Origin: Hyphodiscus hymeniophilus
Taxonomy: Eukaryota > Ascomycota > Leotiomycetes > Helotiales > Hyphodiscaceae
Direction: 5' to 3'
DNA: 64,000 nt
Assembly: GCA_016508695.1 (NCBI GenBank)
Contig: VNKQ01000019.1
Location: 744,001 to 808,000 of the forward strand
Part shown: piece by piece, positions 33,779-44,221 of the stretch
Numbering within the stretch: the first letter of the stretch is position 1
Layout of the letters: each line of letters starts with the position of its first letter
Notes under the pieces: generated by a model
Database searches by the model: none
What the model was told of the DNA's origin: nothing
Seen by the model: only the letters and a program-made list of their open reading frames with translations
Position numbers and translations under genes: made by a program

Positions 33779-36394
33779 TCGAAGGTCGGCACTTCGTCAC
33801 AGCATCCCCTGTTGTAGATTTTGGACGAAGGGAACTGGGTTCGAATGTTGTATGATAGAACGAGCTCACATGCGGCATGAAAATATGACGTGATCGTTGA
33901 TACCCTTGCATTTTTCACGTTTTCTTATTTTGGACATCTCTTTCTTCTCATCGCTCATTTCCTGCAACGCCGGACGCCAAGCTCAACATCGGCATCATGC
34001 TTTCCCTTCCTTCTCAACATCTCCAATACATTCTGCCAATCTATTCATCGACGCTCGGCCTCAGCCTCTCTCCACTCGCATAACTCTCGCGAACGTGTGG
34101 TCGTTCATGCTTCCGCGTCAACCGCTTCCCCTTCGCTCGTCCACCTTTCTTGAAATGTACTGTCTTCTGCACGTCCGTTTCAGGCTGGACAGGCTCAACG
34201 GTCGCCTTCTGCTTCCCCTTGGCCGTCTCGGACAGTACCGAGGCCTGCGAGCTTACCCGCGCATGATGGTTTGTGTGGAAGTGGGATGTGAGGGAAGTCC
34301 AGAACCGCATCTTGATCCCTTGATTCGTATCAGTTTGTGGTGGTCAGGCGAAAGGTGAACTCCGCTGTACGGTTGTTCGCGGAATCTCTCCCTGGAAGAA
34401 AAAAATTGGTTGTTTGGGGAGGATGAAATGTCGCGGCGAGAGTCCAGCTTGAAGTAGAGGTCTCGCTGCTGATGAGGGGAGGAGGCAAGCTGCTGACTTG
34501 CCAGCCTTGGGCACAGCCTCGCTCCCCCGGACGATCCGGTGTCAGCACCACATTGACATTATGGCATCCTACGGCGGCGATATACGCGTCGGACATTGTC
34601 TGATGACATTATGGAAAACTCTTTTTCTTGTTCCGAGAGCAATTATCAAATGGGGTCGAAGGACAAGTTTCCGTCACATGACACAATCGGCTTTCGGTAT
34701 CTGCTCCCCCTTTTCAAAGACCTGTCATAGAGCATGGTTTTGCCTTAAATTAGTAGAACTCATACTCCATACCGCAATTAAACAGCAAACTTTGCCATCT
34801 TGTCTTCGTCTTCCAGTCACCCCCAGTGATATTATCTGAAGATCTAATCCTCAACCATCTTCCTAAGCGATCTCACTCTTTCTGTAGATTGCATCCTACC
34901 TTGTTATCACGTAGAATTCCCGACCTACCATTCTAATCTCAGAAAGCATAGTCCTGAACCAGAGGGACCGTCTGCAAGTCATCACATTCGCGTCATACAC
35001 AAGTGAGAGTTCCCGTGTCTCTTAAGAACATCGCCTTGACTTCCGCAATAAAGTAGCTCTAGATTTAGACCATCTCTCCAAAGAAAGCTATACTAAGAAG
35101 GACGAGGATACTACATACTATAGTATTAGCGTGGTAGATTTATGCTGTTGAGTTATCCAAAGGAAGTATGCTGGTCGTTGCGTTGCAAGAGGCTAAGGAG
35201 CTCATTGTACGAAGGCAAAGCTCCACCCAGTCCCCAGGTCTCGGAGACTGAAAGTCTCTAAGCGGGAATGGTGGATTTCGGGCCTTATCTTAGGAGCCAG
35301 TTTTACTTGGGCGTTGTTAGCTGCCGATGTGCAGCGATCTTAGTGAGATATGCCGTGGCCTAGTGCTCCACTCTGCTGCATAGAGACTACCCCGGGTCAA
35401 AGGCAAAGTGAATAGATGCCCAGTGAATATCTGGTGAAATAATCTGACATTTCTCATTCATTGCGTCGTGCTTTTCATGCCAATAATAACTTAACTCAGC
35501 CTTGTGGAGGAAGTATTTTACCGATTACTATAGCGTATCGACATGCGCCGGCCTTCCGGGTCATACCCTTTGTACCTTAGTGACGATTTGATTGTATCCA
35601 CCCACTTAGGAACAGTCATAGGTTTTTGGAAGGATATACTGCTTCTATAAGTAAGAAGTGACATCAATACCAGGAGCGAGCGTTCACAGACCCTGCACAC
35701 GTGACCTTTTGGGTCCTCTGGTTGTCCATCCAACCTCAACATTATTGATCTAAAAACAAACAGAAGGGAGGAATTATTGTCGAAGCCTTTTGCAAGCGAA
35801 ACTTTGCGAAAGTACTTTAGGTGGTAGCTGATCTGGGTATAGTTTCGACGAATCCATTCCTCGGTAGCATTGGTTACCTGGCCAAAGACAAGCAGACGTT
35901 ACACATTTAACACAAGGCTGTGGGTAGGGAGTCCTCCCGAATAATACTAACGAGAACGCTATACCGGCGATCGTGCTATTTCTGTATCTACCGCAGCGAT
36001 CACTGCAGTGCCGTAAGTCTGGGCCAATCAGAGGGCCCCTCCACGTAAGATACCTGCTAGTTCAGGGCCCAGTTGTCAAAGGCGGCGGCACTTTGATGCT
36101 CAGGGAGACTTATGTCTTGTTTACGAACTCGTGTTTGACGAGCTCAGTAGTTCACATATGACGTCGCCCGGTCCCTCGGGTCCTCGACTGACGGTGGTTC
36201 TTGGCATCGTGAATGGAGATATCTATAAGACAAGCAACCGCCCTCGACCCATAAAAGCATAATGCATCCAAATTAAGCAGACAAACACAAGCATCACTTC
36301 ATCACATATCTCCGTCACAGACAACTTCAAATCATTCCAAAGGCATCAGATACATTACATACATTAGAGACTTCGAATACCACTCCAAGCCAAA
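33779..36394. other. Gene-poor interval of 2.6 kb
   Basis: No confident gene. A possible pair of minus-strand frames lies at 34041-34596 and is listed separately. The 35.0-36.2 kb part has only short frames with stops and no recognised domain. Near 36.2 kb, TATA-like ATCTATAAGACA and a CA-rich leader precede the secreted-protein gene. Confidence 0.4.
34041..34596 (-). other. Possible small gene or broken gene, two overlapping-context frames
   Basis: Two minus-strand ATG frames follow each other. The first is 88 codons (34596-34330, starting MSDAYIAAVGCHNVNVV, ending FRLTTTN) and the second 89 codons (34310-34041, starting MRFWTSLTSHFHTNHH, with a basic C-terminal part KKGGRAKGKRLTRKHERP). 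The sequence between them is short and would read through if about one base were added, which hints at one disrupted gene. No family is recognised; coincidence is possible. Confidence 0.25.
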
Positions 36395-36934
36395 ATGTAT
36401 GCAACACATCTTATGACCGCTCTCGTAGCACTGAGCACGGCCAGCGCTGTCGTCCTACCACGTCAAGTCATCGATCCAGAGCCACTTCCGTATTCTCCTT
36501 CAGGTTCATTCAACATCACATCCTTCAGCGTTGCCAACCCACCGGGGGGTTCTCTTTACACCTATTACACCCTCAATGTCACGGACCCAGCCGGTCCAAC
36601 ACCTCTACCCTCCAACATTTCCACCATCTGCCACACGACCACCGACACCACTCCGGCCATCTCTGGCTTCGCCAATTTGACTTGCGACGACCCCTCAGTC
36701 AAATGGTCTCTCACCAACAACGGAACAGGCTACCTTTTGGAGATCAAGCACAACTGGGGCATCGAGGTTCAGCATGCGATTGTCAAGGCATACGATAATA
36801 TCACCGACACTGCTCGTGCCTACTTCCCCAACTGCGATGTGAAGAACAGCCCTACTGCGCCGGAGGGGAAGACCGCCCTCTACTTGGACGCTCCGAGTTC
36901 GTTCAACTTGCAGTATGACCGGTACATTCTGTGA
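36395..36934 (+). CDS. Small secreted protein, candidate effector
   Basis: Single-exon frame of 179 residues. The start ATG at 36395 follows CCAAA, a favourable context. A signal peptide covers about residues 1-20 (MTALVALSTASAVVLPRQ includes a likely cleavage or KEX2-like PRQ site). The mature protein is Asn/Thr-rich with several N-glycosylation sequons (for example FNITSF, LNVTDP, NISTIC, NLTCDD, NGTGYL) and three cysteines. It alternates short strand-like segments such as SLYTYYTLNV and GYLLEIKHNW, which suggests a beta-rich fold; an AA1-like (Alt a 1) relation is possible but not shown. TATA-like ATCTATAAGA lies about 170 bases upstream. It stands alone after a 2.6 kb gene-poor stretch. 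Function is unknown: a host-interaction or wall-associated role is inference. Confidence 0.8.
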   Translation: MYATHLMTALVALSTASAVVLPRQVIDPEPLPYSPSGSFNITSFSVANPPGGSLYTYYTLNVTDPAGPTPLPSNISTICHTTTDTTPAISGFANLTCDDPSVKWSLTNNGTGYLLEIKHNWGIEVQHAIVKAYDNITDTARAYFPNCDVKNSPTAPEGKTALYLDAPSSFNLQYDRYIL

Positions 36935-37533
36935 GGTGCGAGAGCTGAGATGATGAGATACATGATAGATGAGATAATTGGATGCTGGGAGAGGATAGAA
37001 AGTGTGTATGAAACTTATGCATGGGCAGTCATGACTTGACACCCGGGAAGAGGAATTAGATGGGCGAATTGTACAGCACTTGAGTATGAGTCGTGATGGA
37101 ATCACTCTCATAAAACTCTGGAAAAGAAAATGAAAATAGGGAGGCGCATAGCATCGGATAAGGAGCGAGCGCATTTGCATTGGTTGAGATCATAATATAT
37201 CCCAAGTTCAACAGAAACCTCATCTGACCGGCTTCGGTGAGAATTTACAAAGTTATCTGGAAACGCAACATCGGCGTTCTTAGACATGAGGATGATTACA
37301 ATGCTACGTTTTGATGATGCGGTAGTTAAGGAGACGATGGAGTGTCGTTGTACATGTGTCAAGTATTCATGGCACATGATGTAAAGGATGGGTACACCGG
37401 GGCAATGTAATTCGACATATATCTAAATCAAATAGAAACTAAACTAGAACTCAGCAACAGAGGAGCCAGCTTTTGACAAGAGTTCCTTAACAAAATGATA
37501 ATCGACAGGGAATCGCAATAAAATTGGGCCATC
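36935..37533. other. Intergenic region without a recognised gene
   Basis: The 3' flanks of convergent genes. The frames here (161 and 89 codons on the minus strand) overlap the secreted-protein gene or lack any domain, so they are not called. Confidence 0.4.
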
Positions 37534-37941
37534 TTACTCTCTCATGATCTCAACATATAAAGAGTCTCCACCAGCTTCCTGAAGCCTGCATCCCCTTCGC
37601 GGTCTTCTCACTCTCCCAGCAGAGCGACCAACCTTCGCATTATTGACAGACTCCCCACGCGTGGCAGCCTGCTCGGCCTCTTTTGCCTCCCATACCTGCA
37701 ATGGGGTTCTAAACGTGAGTCCGCGAGTCTGAAGTACGTCTTGGGCTTTGCGTGTATGATGGCTGCGCGATTTACCCTGCCGTTTCTTCGCAGAAGGCTT
37801 TGCGAGGATTGGGCTTCCGGAGAGAGGCTCTCTGGTGCGTGGGGGCTGGAAGGTCTTTGTTTGGTCTGCCTGCCTCGGTGAGAGGCTGTGCTTCTCTTCG
37901 GCCAACTCCCAGGCTTCTACTGCCGAGTAACTTTGTGGCAT
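37534..37941 (-). CDS. Small basic hypothetical protein
   Basis: Single frame of 135 residues from the ATG at 37939-37941 (MPQSYSAVEAWELAEEK). The frame is open further upstream, but that extension (to 38070) reads like untranslated leader. The protein is hydrophilic and strongly basic, with SAKKRQGKSRSHHTRKAQ, LTFRTPLQVWEAKEAEQ and AGRVRRPRRGCRLQ. No signal peptide or membrane span is present. A nuclear or nucleolar location would suit the basic patches (inference). No family is recognised. It is divergent to nothing obvious and downstream of the SDR gene on the same strand. Confidence 0.5.
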   Translation of the reverse strand: MPQSYSAVEAWELAEEKHSLSPRQADQTKTFQPPRTREPLSGSPILAKPSAKKRQGKSRSHHTRKAQDVLQTRGLTFRTPLQVWEAKEAEQAATRGESVNNAKVGRSAGRVRRPRRGCRLQEAGGDSLYVEIMRE

Positions 37942-38249
37942 CTTGGCTGTAGTTCCTGAGAGGTTTTGAATGATGTGGAAATATCGATGGTGAAGTTTAT
38001 GGGTATCGTGATGGGCTAATATACTTGGGTGCGATGGTTGATTTGTAGCTTGGGTGAAAGGCCTGTTCAAACGTGAGGGACTGGGTCCTTAAATTCAACA
38101 CCATCAAAGCATCTTTTAGGCAAGCGTACTTTGGCATTGTTAATTTCCTTAAGCTGGATAAAGACGGCACAAGAGTAGTACAACAAGCTCAACAATGAAA
38201 GTAGCAAAGCCCAGAAATTTTAGCGACTTCAAAGGACAAGATAGGTAAT

Positions 38250-39482
38250 TCATCTTAGTCCAAAGCCCTTCTCGGCAACAACCAGCTTCGCTTCCTGCAA
38301 GAAAGTGTCGGAGAAATCCTGCGCTGTCTTGCTTGGTTTCCACCCAAGTTCCCTAGCGAGATCCGCTGAGGTGCGAGAACTGCACCGCATTAGCATGAGT
38401 CTATATCCAACAGCGATATACTCACTTCGAAGCAAAGGCAAGCTCGGGGAAAGGAAGCCCGTATCGATCCGTAGCTACCTCCAAAACGATGGATTGCACG
38501 GCGTCTGTCTTGATTGCATGAAGTTCGAACAAAGCCTTAGCAATATTCTCCGAGAGCTCGCGCCAAGAGAATCTGCCTGTGCCGGAAAACAGAACCCCTC
38601 GTTCACCGGTCGGGACTTCCTCGTGCGCAAGTATTTTGAGCAGGAGTAGTTGATAAAGGGCAGTTAGGTCGGTGATATGGACATGATCCCAGACGCCCTT
38701 TCCTTCACCAACCATACACGTCTGTCCAAACTTGATTGCCAAGCGCGTCAACATTGGGATCTGAATGGAGATTTTGTTGAAGTTACCGCTTCCAACTCCG
38801 TAAATAGTGGGAGCCATGACGATGGTAGTGGGTACCCCGGTAGCAAGACCCGTCTCCACCGTCACGAGATCAGCTGTGCGTTGAGGGTAAGCATGTAGCG
38901 AGTCACGATACTTCTCGTAGGCGTAGACATTTGATTTGTCTGTCAAGGTATGGACTTCGTGATACTCGCCAGTGATTGGCTGGTCTCCCACGTTGGATGT
39001 TCCAGAAGTCTACAGCAAGCTCAGCATCCGCCACAAGGCGTAGGAACAAAAGCTTACACGAATATAATGCACTCGCCCTCCGGTCTGTTTTCTGTCATTT
39101 AAGCCAAGTATGAAAGCTTTTGCTGAGGATGGATAGTATCCAGAAGCGTTATCGATTATGACTAGCATACAATCAGCCGATATTCCATAGACCCTACACA
39201 GGTGACCTTACTATCATGCTCGCTCGCGATTCTCTGGAGGACTTCGGTGTCGTCTAAACCCTTGAAAAGAACTGTATGAACGCCTTGGCTCTGGAAGACT
39301 GCTGCCCTCTCTTCGCCGCGGATAAGAACGGAAAGATGATGCCTCTCATGAATCTTCGCCTCCAGAAGCGTTGAAACAATCGAACCGCCACTACATGTTG
39401 TCAGCATAAGACATGCTTAAATTTGTTGGCAAGCTCACATGTAGCCAGTTGCCCCAGTGACAAGGACTTTAAGTGCCTCCAT
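38250..39482 (-). CDS. NAD(P)-dependent epimerase/dehydratase-like SDR protein
   Basis: Multi-exon minus-strand gene, about 325 codons after splicing. The first exon gives MEALKVLVTGATGYI, which completes to GATGYIGGSIVSTLLEA over a GTGAGC intron; this is the GxxGxxG nucleotide-binding loop of extended SDRs. Later exons carry VLIRGEERAAVFQSQG, then VHYIRTSGTSNVGD, then a YxxxK-type context at VYAYEKYRDSLHAYPQR. A substrate-domain part has VMAPTIYGVGSGNFNK and KGVWDHVHITDLTALY. The last exon ends ARELGWKPSKTAQDFSD with a TGA at 38250. Known family: Rossmann-fold enzymes acting on sugars or small carbonyl compounds; the substrate is unknown. Introns near 38.43, 39.03, 39.17 and 39.40 kb explain the broken frames. 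No damage is evident. Confidence 0.86.
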
Positions 39483-39866
39483 TGAAGTACGAGAGAGATG
39501 GTTTGGGGTACTGATTATCTCCAAGATCTGTTTGAGACTTATTCCCCATCCAATTCAAAGCCAAATCATCGTCCCCTTTTATCCCCAGCAACATTTTTGG
39601 CGTCACAATTGATTTGACCCAGATTGGTCAGCGGTGGAGACAGCCAAGAGTGATTCATGTACGAGATTGAACTAAGAATGGTGCTAGTGTTATATCTCAA
39701 AGATAGACAGGTAGAGCTGAGAAATACAGTACTCGTGGCTTGCGAACTTTTCGGACTTAAGCCAAGCTGAAGCATGAAAGTTTACAACGCCGGAAGACTT
39801 GGAGATTGTCTGGAATTCGGCGCAGTCCCACTGGGGAGTGTTGGGTATCAAATTTTTATTCAACAT
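39483..39866. other. Intergenic region, about 380 bases
   Basis: The promoter of the SDR gene and the 3' flank of ytm1. Nothing else was recognised. Confidence 0.4.
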
Positions 39867-41362
39867 CTAATTCGACAGGATTTCACCAGGTCTGGTAACG
39901 CCCTTCCCCCGATTTATCTGCACCATCTTGTCCTCACCCGCGCTCACAATTCCGACATCATTATCCCAACACACATCAAAGACTTGACTCCCCTTCTCCT
40001 TCTGCCTCTCAATGGCATAGACCGGCTCTCCCACAACACCTCCTTCCTCCTTCGTTCCCTGTCTCGTGCTCCTCAAATCCCACACCCTACACGTCCCGTC
40101 CGCACTCGCTGAAACCAAACCATAGTTGCTCTCTGGATCTGGCTTGATGGAAGTGACGATGTTCTTGTGCCCTCGAAGTGTCATGACTTGTGTATTTTTC
40201 GCTTGGACTCGAGGATCTAGAAGCGTAATGTGTCTAGCCATAGTTCCTGCTGCGAGAAGCTGAGAGCTGATGCCAGGCAATGCCGTCAGCGATTTCAACG
40301 CATGCATCGTTGTTCGCGTATCAACCAAAGTGGAAGTCGTGAGATCAAACGTCTTAACGGTGTGGTCTTCCGATGCGGAGTATGCAACTGTAGGATCGAG
40401 CGGGTTGAAGATGATCGAGGAGACGGGGAAAGCGTGAGCGTTGATTAGGGAAAGAGGTCCACGTTGCGGTGTAGAAGTCGAAGTTCCTAATTTCCGACGC
40501 TTGGTACTGAGTGCTGATGGTAGAAGAGTTGCTGGCGCTGCGGGCATTGAAGCGGCGTCCATTGACCAGATTCCTATTTTCCCATCTCCGCCCGCTGACA
40601 ATATACGGTTCGAGGGACCGTGAACGGCAATCGAGTATATAAGCTTCTCATGTCCGTATAACTCCAAAATTGGCTTTAGCTCCGCAGACATATGATCGGG
40701 CGACTCCTTATATTTCCACACTCTAACCGTCCGGTCCATTCCCGCCGACGCGATCTGTGTCGGTGATATGAATTTCGCAGATTTGATCGCTGCAGTATGT
40801 CCCCCTGCACTCGCTGGTGGCCCTGTAGCAATGGCCTGCCCTGATTTGTTCCATACCCGCAGCAATCCGTCGTATGATCCAGACAAAATTCTCTCCTGTC
40901 CCAAAGAAATTGTGCTGTTTCCCCATGTCGTGGCTGGCGACGTGCTTGACAGCACATCAACAGCGCTCACCCAATCATCGTGCTCGAAGGAGGCCTCAAA
41001 CAGAGGTGGGATTAAACTGCGAACATATTGGAGCTCTACTGCAGTTTCAGAGGAGAGACCTTGGGATACGAGGTATTCGTCGAGGGTTGTGCGGAGGAAG
41101 GTTCCGTTTGTTAAGAAGTCAAATGGAATCGGTGCTTGAGTATCAAGCATATAATCGGAATTAAGAAGTTGCGAAAGTTTGTATCTGCCGGCATCTAGTC
41201 TAGATCAGCAGTTTGTTGCATCACTGCAAGATCTCTCTATTTACCTGTGGGAACAAGAAGTTGTCTCTTGCCCTCTGGCAGCTCAATATCGGGAGAGCTC
41301 GTCACAAAGCGGACCTGGACTCTTCCTTGCCCAGAATTGACATCGTTCATTGTCACATCCAT
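39867..41362 (-). CDS. ytm1: Ribosome biogenesis WD40 protein Ytm1
   Basis: Spliced CDS complement(join(39867..41194, 41245..41362)), 481 residues; the GTAAAT..CTAG intron is in phase. The N-terminus is an NLE domain (VQVRFVTSSPDIELPEGK, then DAGRYKLSQLLNSDYML). It is followed by seven WD40 repeats, for example LSGSYDGLLRVWNKSG, SAGMDRTVRVWKYKE, SAGGDGKIGIWSMD, SASEDHTVKTFDLTT and SASADGTCRVWDLRS. The C-terminus, VGIVSAGEDKMVQINRG, is the typical Ytm1 ending. Known role: Ytm1 (WDR12) forms the Nop7-Erb1-Ytm1 complex in 60S maturation, and its NLE domain is removed by the AAA ATPase Rea1. A low-complexity loop (LSTKRRKLGTSTSTPQR) lies mid-way. The gene is complete and a strong orthologue. Confidence 0.95.
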
Positions 41363-41992
41363 CTTGGCGTATTGATTGATGTTATTTACGAACAAGGTTT
41401 GGTCGAGGATTGTACTTAGATCGCGGGGCTATCAACTCTCTAAAATTCAAACCAGAAGAAAATAATATTCTACAAGGCTGACTAAGCCGGCGCTTTTTCG
41501 TTGTCAGCCTTGCAGCATTTGTAGCCTTGTTTCCATAACCACAACCTCCACCACTCCTCGAAAAGAACCGTCAGCGGCAATTGCAGAGCAACCTGTTTAT
41601 TAAGAAACAAACCGCATCTTGGGTAAAGGCATCTCTGTTACTGATGAACAACTGTTTCAATTGATCATTTTCAACTCTTTTTTGTTGCTTCTGGATTACT
41701 CGTGTAAAGGGTACCCTCAATGCGTTATTCTTGCGACGACTTTCATCACAGCAGAGTTGGTTTGTGTTTCGAATGAATGGCATCATATCAAGCATGAGAG
41801 ATATAGTATGGACAGATTGGGGGAAATCAAATGAACACAACTTCCTAGCAATTGTTCCTGATGCGCCGGTGTGCCGTTTGCGTCCATTTGGTGATTTCAA
41901 ATCCCAAAGCGGACGCCAAATCCTCATTACCCTACTTATCCTCAACACCTTATGTTATTCTTTTGACCTTCTTCAATCCACATGTCTTTTCC
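41363..41992. other. Intergenic region between ytm1 and the aquaporin gene
   Basis: About 630 bases holding the ytm1 promoter and the 3' flank of the aquaporin gene. Frames on both strands are short and lack domains. Confidence 0.4.
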
Positions 41993-43596
41993 CTAAGGAT
42001 TCGACGTCAGTGGCCCTGCCGGGCTCTGAACAGGATCAGAGGACCCAGCCAAAGCAGAGTCACCGTCCGCTCTTTGCTCGGCCAATTTCTCCGACTGCGC
42101 AGCATCAACGCCCTGAGTCGCTGGCCAGTTAGCCTCCAAGTCCGGCTCACCCTTTCGAATCCTCTTGACACGAATCTCATCGCCATCTCTCACGCCAGCA
42201 ACCGCCATTCCAATGGCCCCTTGTTGGCCCAGTACGCTGCCTTGCTGACCGACATTGTTCAGTGCCCTAAAGCCACCCTCCTGTTCAATGGCACGGATTT
42301 GTGCAACCTCGGCGTGTCGTTTCTCGACGATATGTGCCATCTGATGATTTGGATTCCGCGTTGGGTCATTCTCGACGTCGGCGTCCTGGCCTGGGTTTGC
42401 AAATTCATATTCAAGGGCTTTGAACATCCAGAATGCCAAGACTGCAAATATGGCTCCGATGAATGGCCCTACCCAGTAGACCCAGTGGTTATGCATAAAG
42501 TTATGCTGAACAGCAGCGGGTCCGAAACTACGGGCTGGGTTCAATGAGCCACCTGTGTAGTAGACTGCAATCAACTCTCCGATGAAGAGGGCTATCCCGA
42601 TAGCGATGGGCGCCATGAAAGTCGCTCGGTGTTTCTCAACGGCGAGCATGATGATCTACAAGATTCATAGTTTAGTGTGTGCTCTATTCGAGAGAACGTC
42701 GAAGGCCTGCTGGCTTACCGTGAAGACGAGCATAGCAGTACACAATGCCTCGATCCAGACTCCCTGCGCAACGGTTGTTCCATACTGAAGAGTCGTCTGG
42801 ACCTTGAAAGGAGTAGGGAACATGACCTCGACCAGATAAGCCGCAAAGCAAGCACCAGTCATCTGAGCACAAAAGAGGAGCACAGCTCGGAGGGGCCCAA
42901 TGGCACCGATAAGCGCAACGGCAAGGGTAACCTATGGGTATGAGAACCGCTATCAATTCAAACAACGAGGAGAACTCACGGCTGGATTGAACAGTCCCCC
43001 GCTAATCCGGAAGAAAACCCATGCGTTGACCATGAGACTCAGACCGAAAGATGCAGAGATGTAGAACAGCGTGCCAGGGTTAAACCCGTCGGGCTGTCCG
43101 GCCACGATCTGAATCGACGTATCGCCGACCTCGACGTTCGCCAGCTGGGTCCCAGCGAACGCAAAGAATAGGAACATGGTAGTACCAAGGAACTCCCCAA
43201 TCACGGCCACAACGTCTGTGAACCTGTGAGCAGAATGGCCAAACAGTCGAATCTCTTCGGCTACATACTATTCTTGGTCGGGCTGTCCATGAACTTCGTC
43301 CACCGCAGCATGGGGTGCTTAGTAGAATACTTCTTCTTCAGACGGCTCCGAAGCCGTCCCTGGTTGTTATCGTAATTCTTGTCACCAAGTGCAGGGAACG
43401 AGTGTGCAGGAGCGAGTCCCGCACCATTAACGACCTGCCCCTGAGATGGAGCGCTACCGTCTGGTTCGTGATAGTCATGCCTAGAGACGTCGTGCCCGTC
43501 GGTATCATGCTCGCGTTTCAAGATCGGGGCTTCTTCATGACTGTATGAGACGCTAGAAGACTGTCTCATCTCTTTGTGCGGAGACTCGGTAGCCAT
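41993..43596 (-). CDS. Aquaporin (MIP family) with long cytosolic tails
   Basis: Multi-exon minus-strand gene, roughly 480 residues, ATG at 43594-43596. The N-terminal 110 residues are hydrophilic (KREHDTDGHDVSRHDYH and KKKYSTKHPMLRW). They join at NNVVAVIGEFLGTTMF to helix 1. Introns lie near 43.21-43.27, 42.93-42.98 and 42.65-42.72 kb. Both pore loops are intact: GGLFNPAV joined to TLAVALIGA, and GGSLNPARSFGPA. The residues around the second NPA (RSFGPA) are typical of orthodox, water-selective fungal aquaporins rather than glycerol channels; this is inference. The C-tail of about 115 residues is charged (KALEYEFANPGQDADVEN). Known role: water flow across the plasma membrane. The 5' leader contains short tandem repeats. 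Confidence 0.93.
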
Positions 43597-43613
43597 TCTT
43601 TCTGGTAATTGTC

Positions 43614-43652
43614 TTAACTCGTGAAGCTCGTGAAGTTCGTGAAGCTGGTGAT
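43614..43652. repeat. Short tandem repeat in the aquaporin leader
   Basis: About four imperfect copies of a 9-base unit resembling CGTGAAGCT (ctcgtgaag, ctcgtgaag, ttcgtgaag, ctggtgata), just upstream of the aquaporin ATG on the transcribed strand. It could be a simple microsatellite with no function. Confidence 0.5.
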
Positions 43653-44221
43653 AATGAAGACGATCTCGGTCTAAGACTTCAGACTTCGAACCTCAAGATG
43701 ATCAAGGGGGAAGCGTCGTCCGGAAAACACGATTGACACGGCTACTTAACGACATCGAGCCCGGTCACAGTCGTCCGCTCCCAGAGCTCACCCTTCCCTC
43801 AGGCTTTCCCTTTTCCCGCATGAGGAAGAACTCGCCCCACCCGCGATTGAAAACGGAACCGTGAGGTCTTCGTCTCGCGGAGGCAGCGGCACGACGAGTC
43901 TTGGGCTCGAGCGACCCGCAGACGAAAACGGCGAAAACGACTATCTCCCGCCTCGCGTGGATCAATCTTGTTGGATGTAGTAGGCGAGCAGTACAAACCC
44001 GCTCCAATTGATTGAGGTTCAAGAGGGGGCCCAGACCGTCTTACAGTTCTGGGCTCAAAGGTAGGGTTCTTGACATTTGATGATCGACTTCATCATGAGA
44101 TATCACTGGCTGCCAGACTATGGCTGATGGTGTGTGCCTCTATAGTAAAGCTCTATATATGTCTTGCACTAGTACAGCAATATAGTGTATAAAACTCAGT
44201 GATCTCGTAAGCTCTACCAAA
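43653..44221. other. Intergenic region between the aquaporin and SNF2/RING genes
   Basis: The aquaporin promoter and the 3' flank of the SNF2/RING gene. It contains a perfect 7-base inverted repeat (GCCCAGA..TCTGGGC, 44029-44054, 12-base loop), probably incidental. No gene was recognised. Confidence 0.4.

Noticed and set aside
36695..37180. Minus-strand 161-codon frame
   Set aside because: Overlaps the secreted-protein gene antisense and has no recognisable features.
44029..44054. Perfect 7-base inverted repeat with 12-base loop
   Set aside because: Isolated and short; inversions of this length are expected by chance, and no terminator role applies in this fungus.
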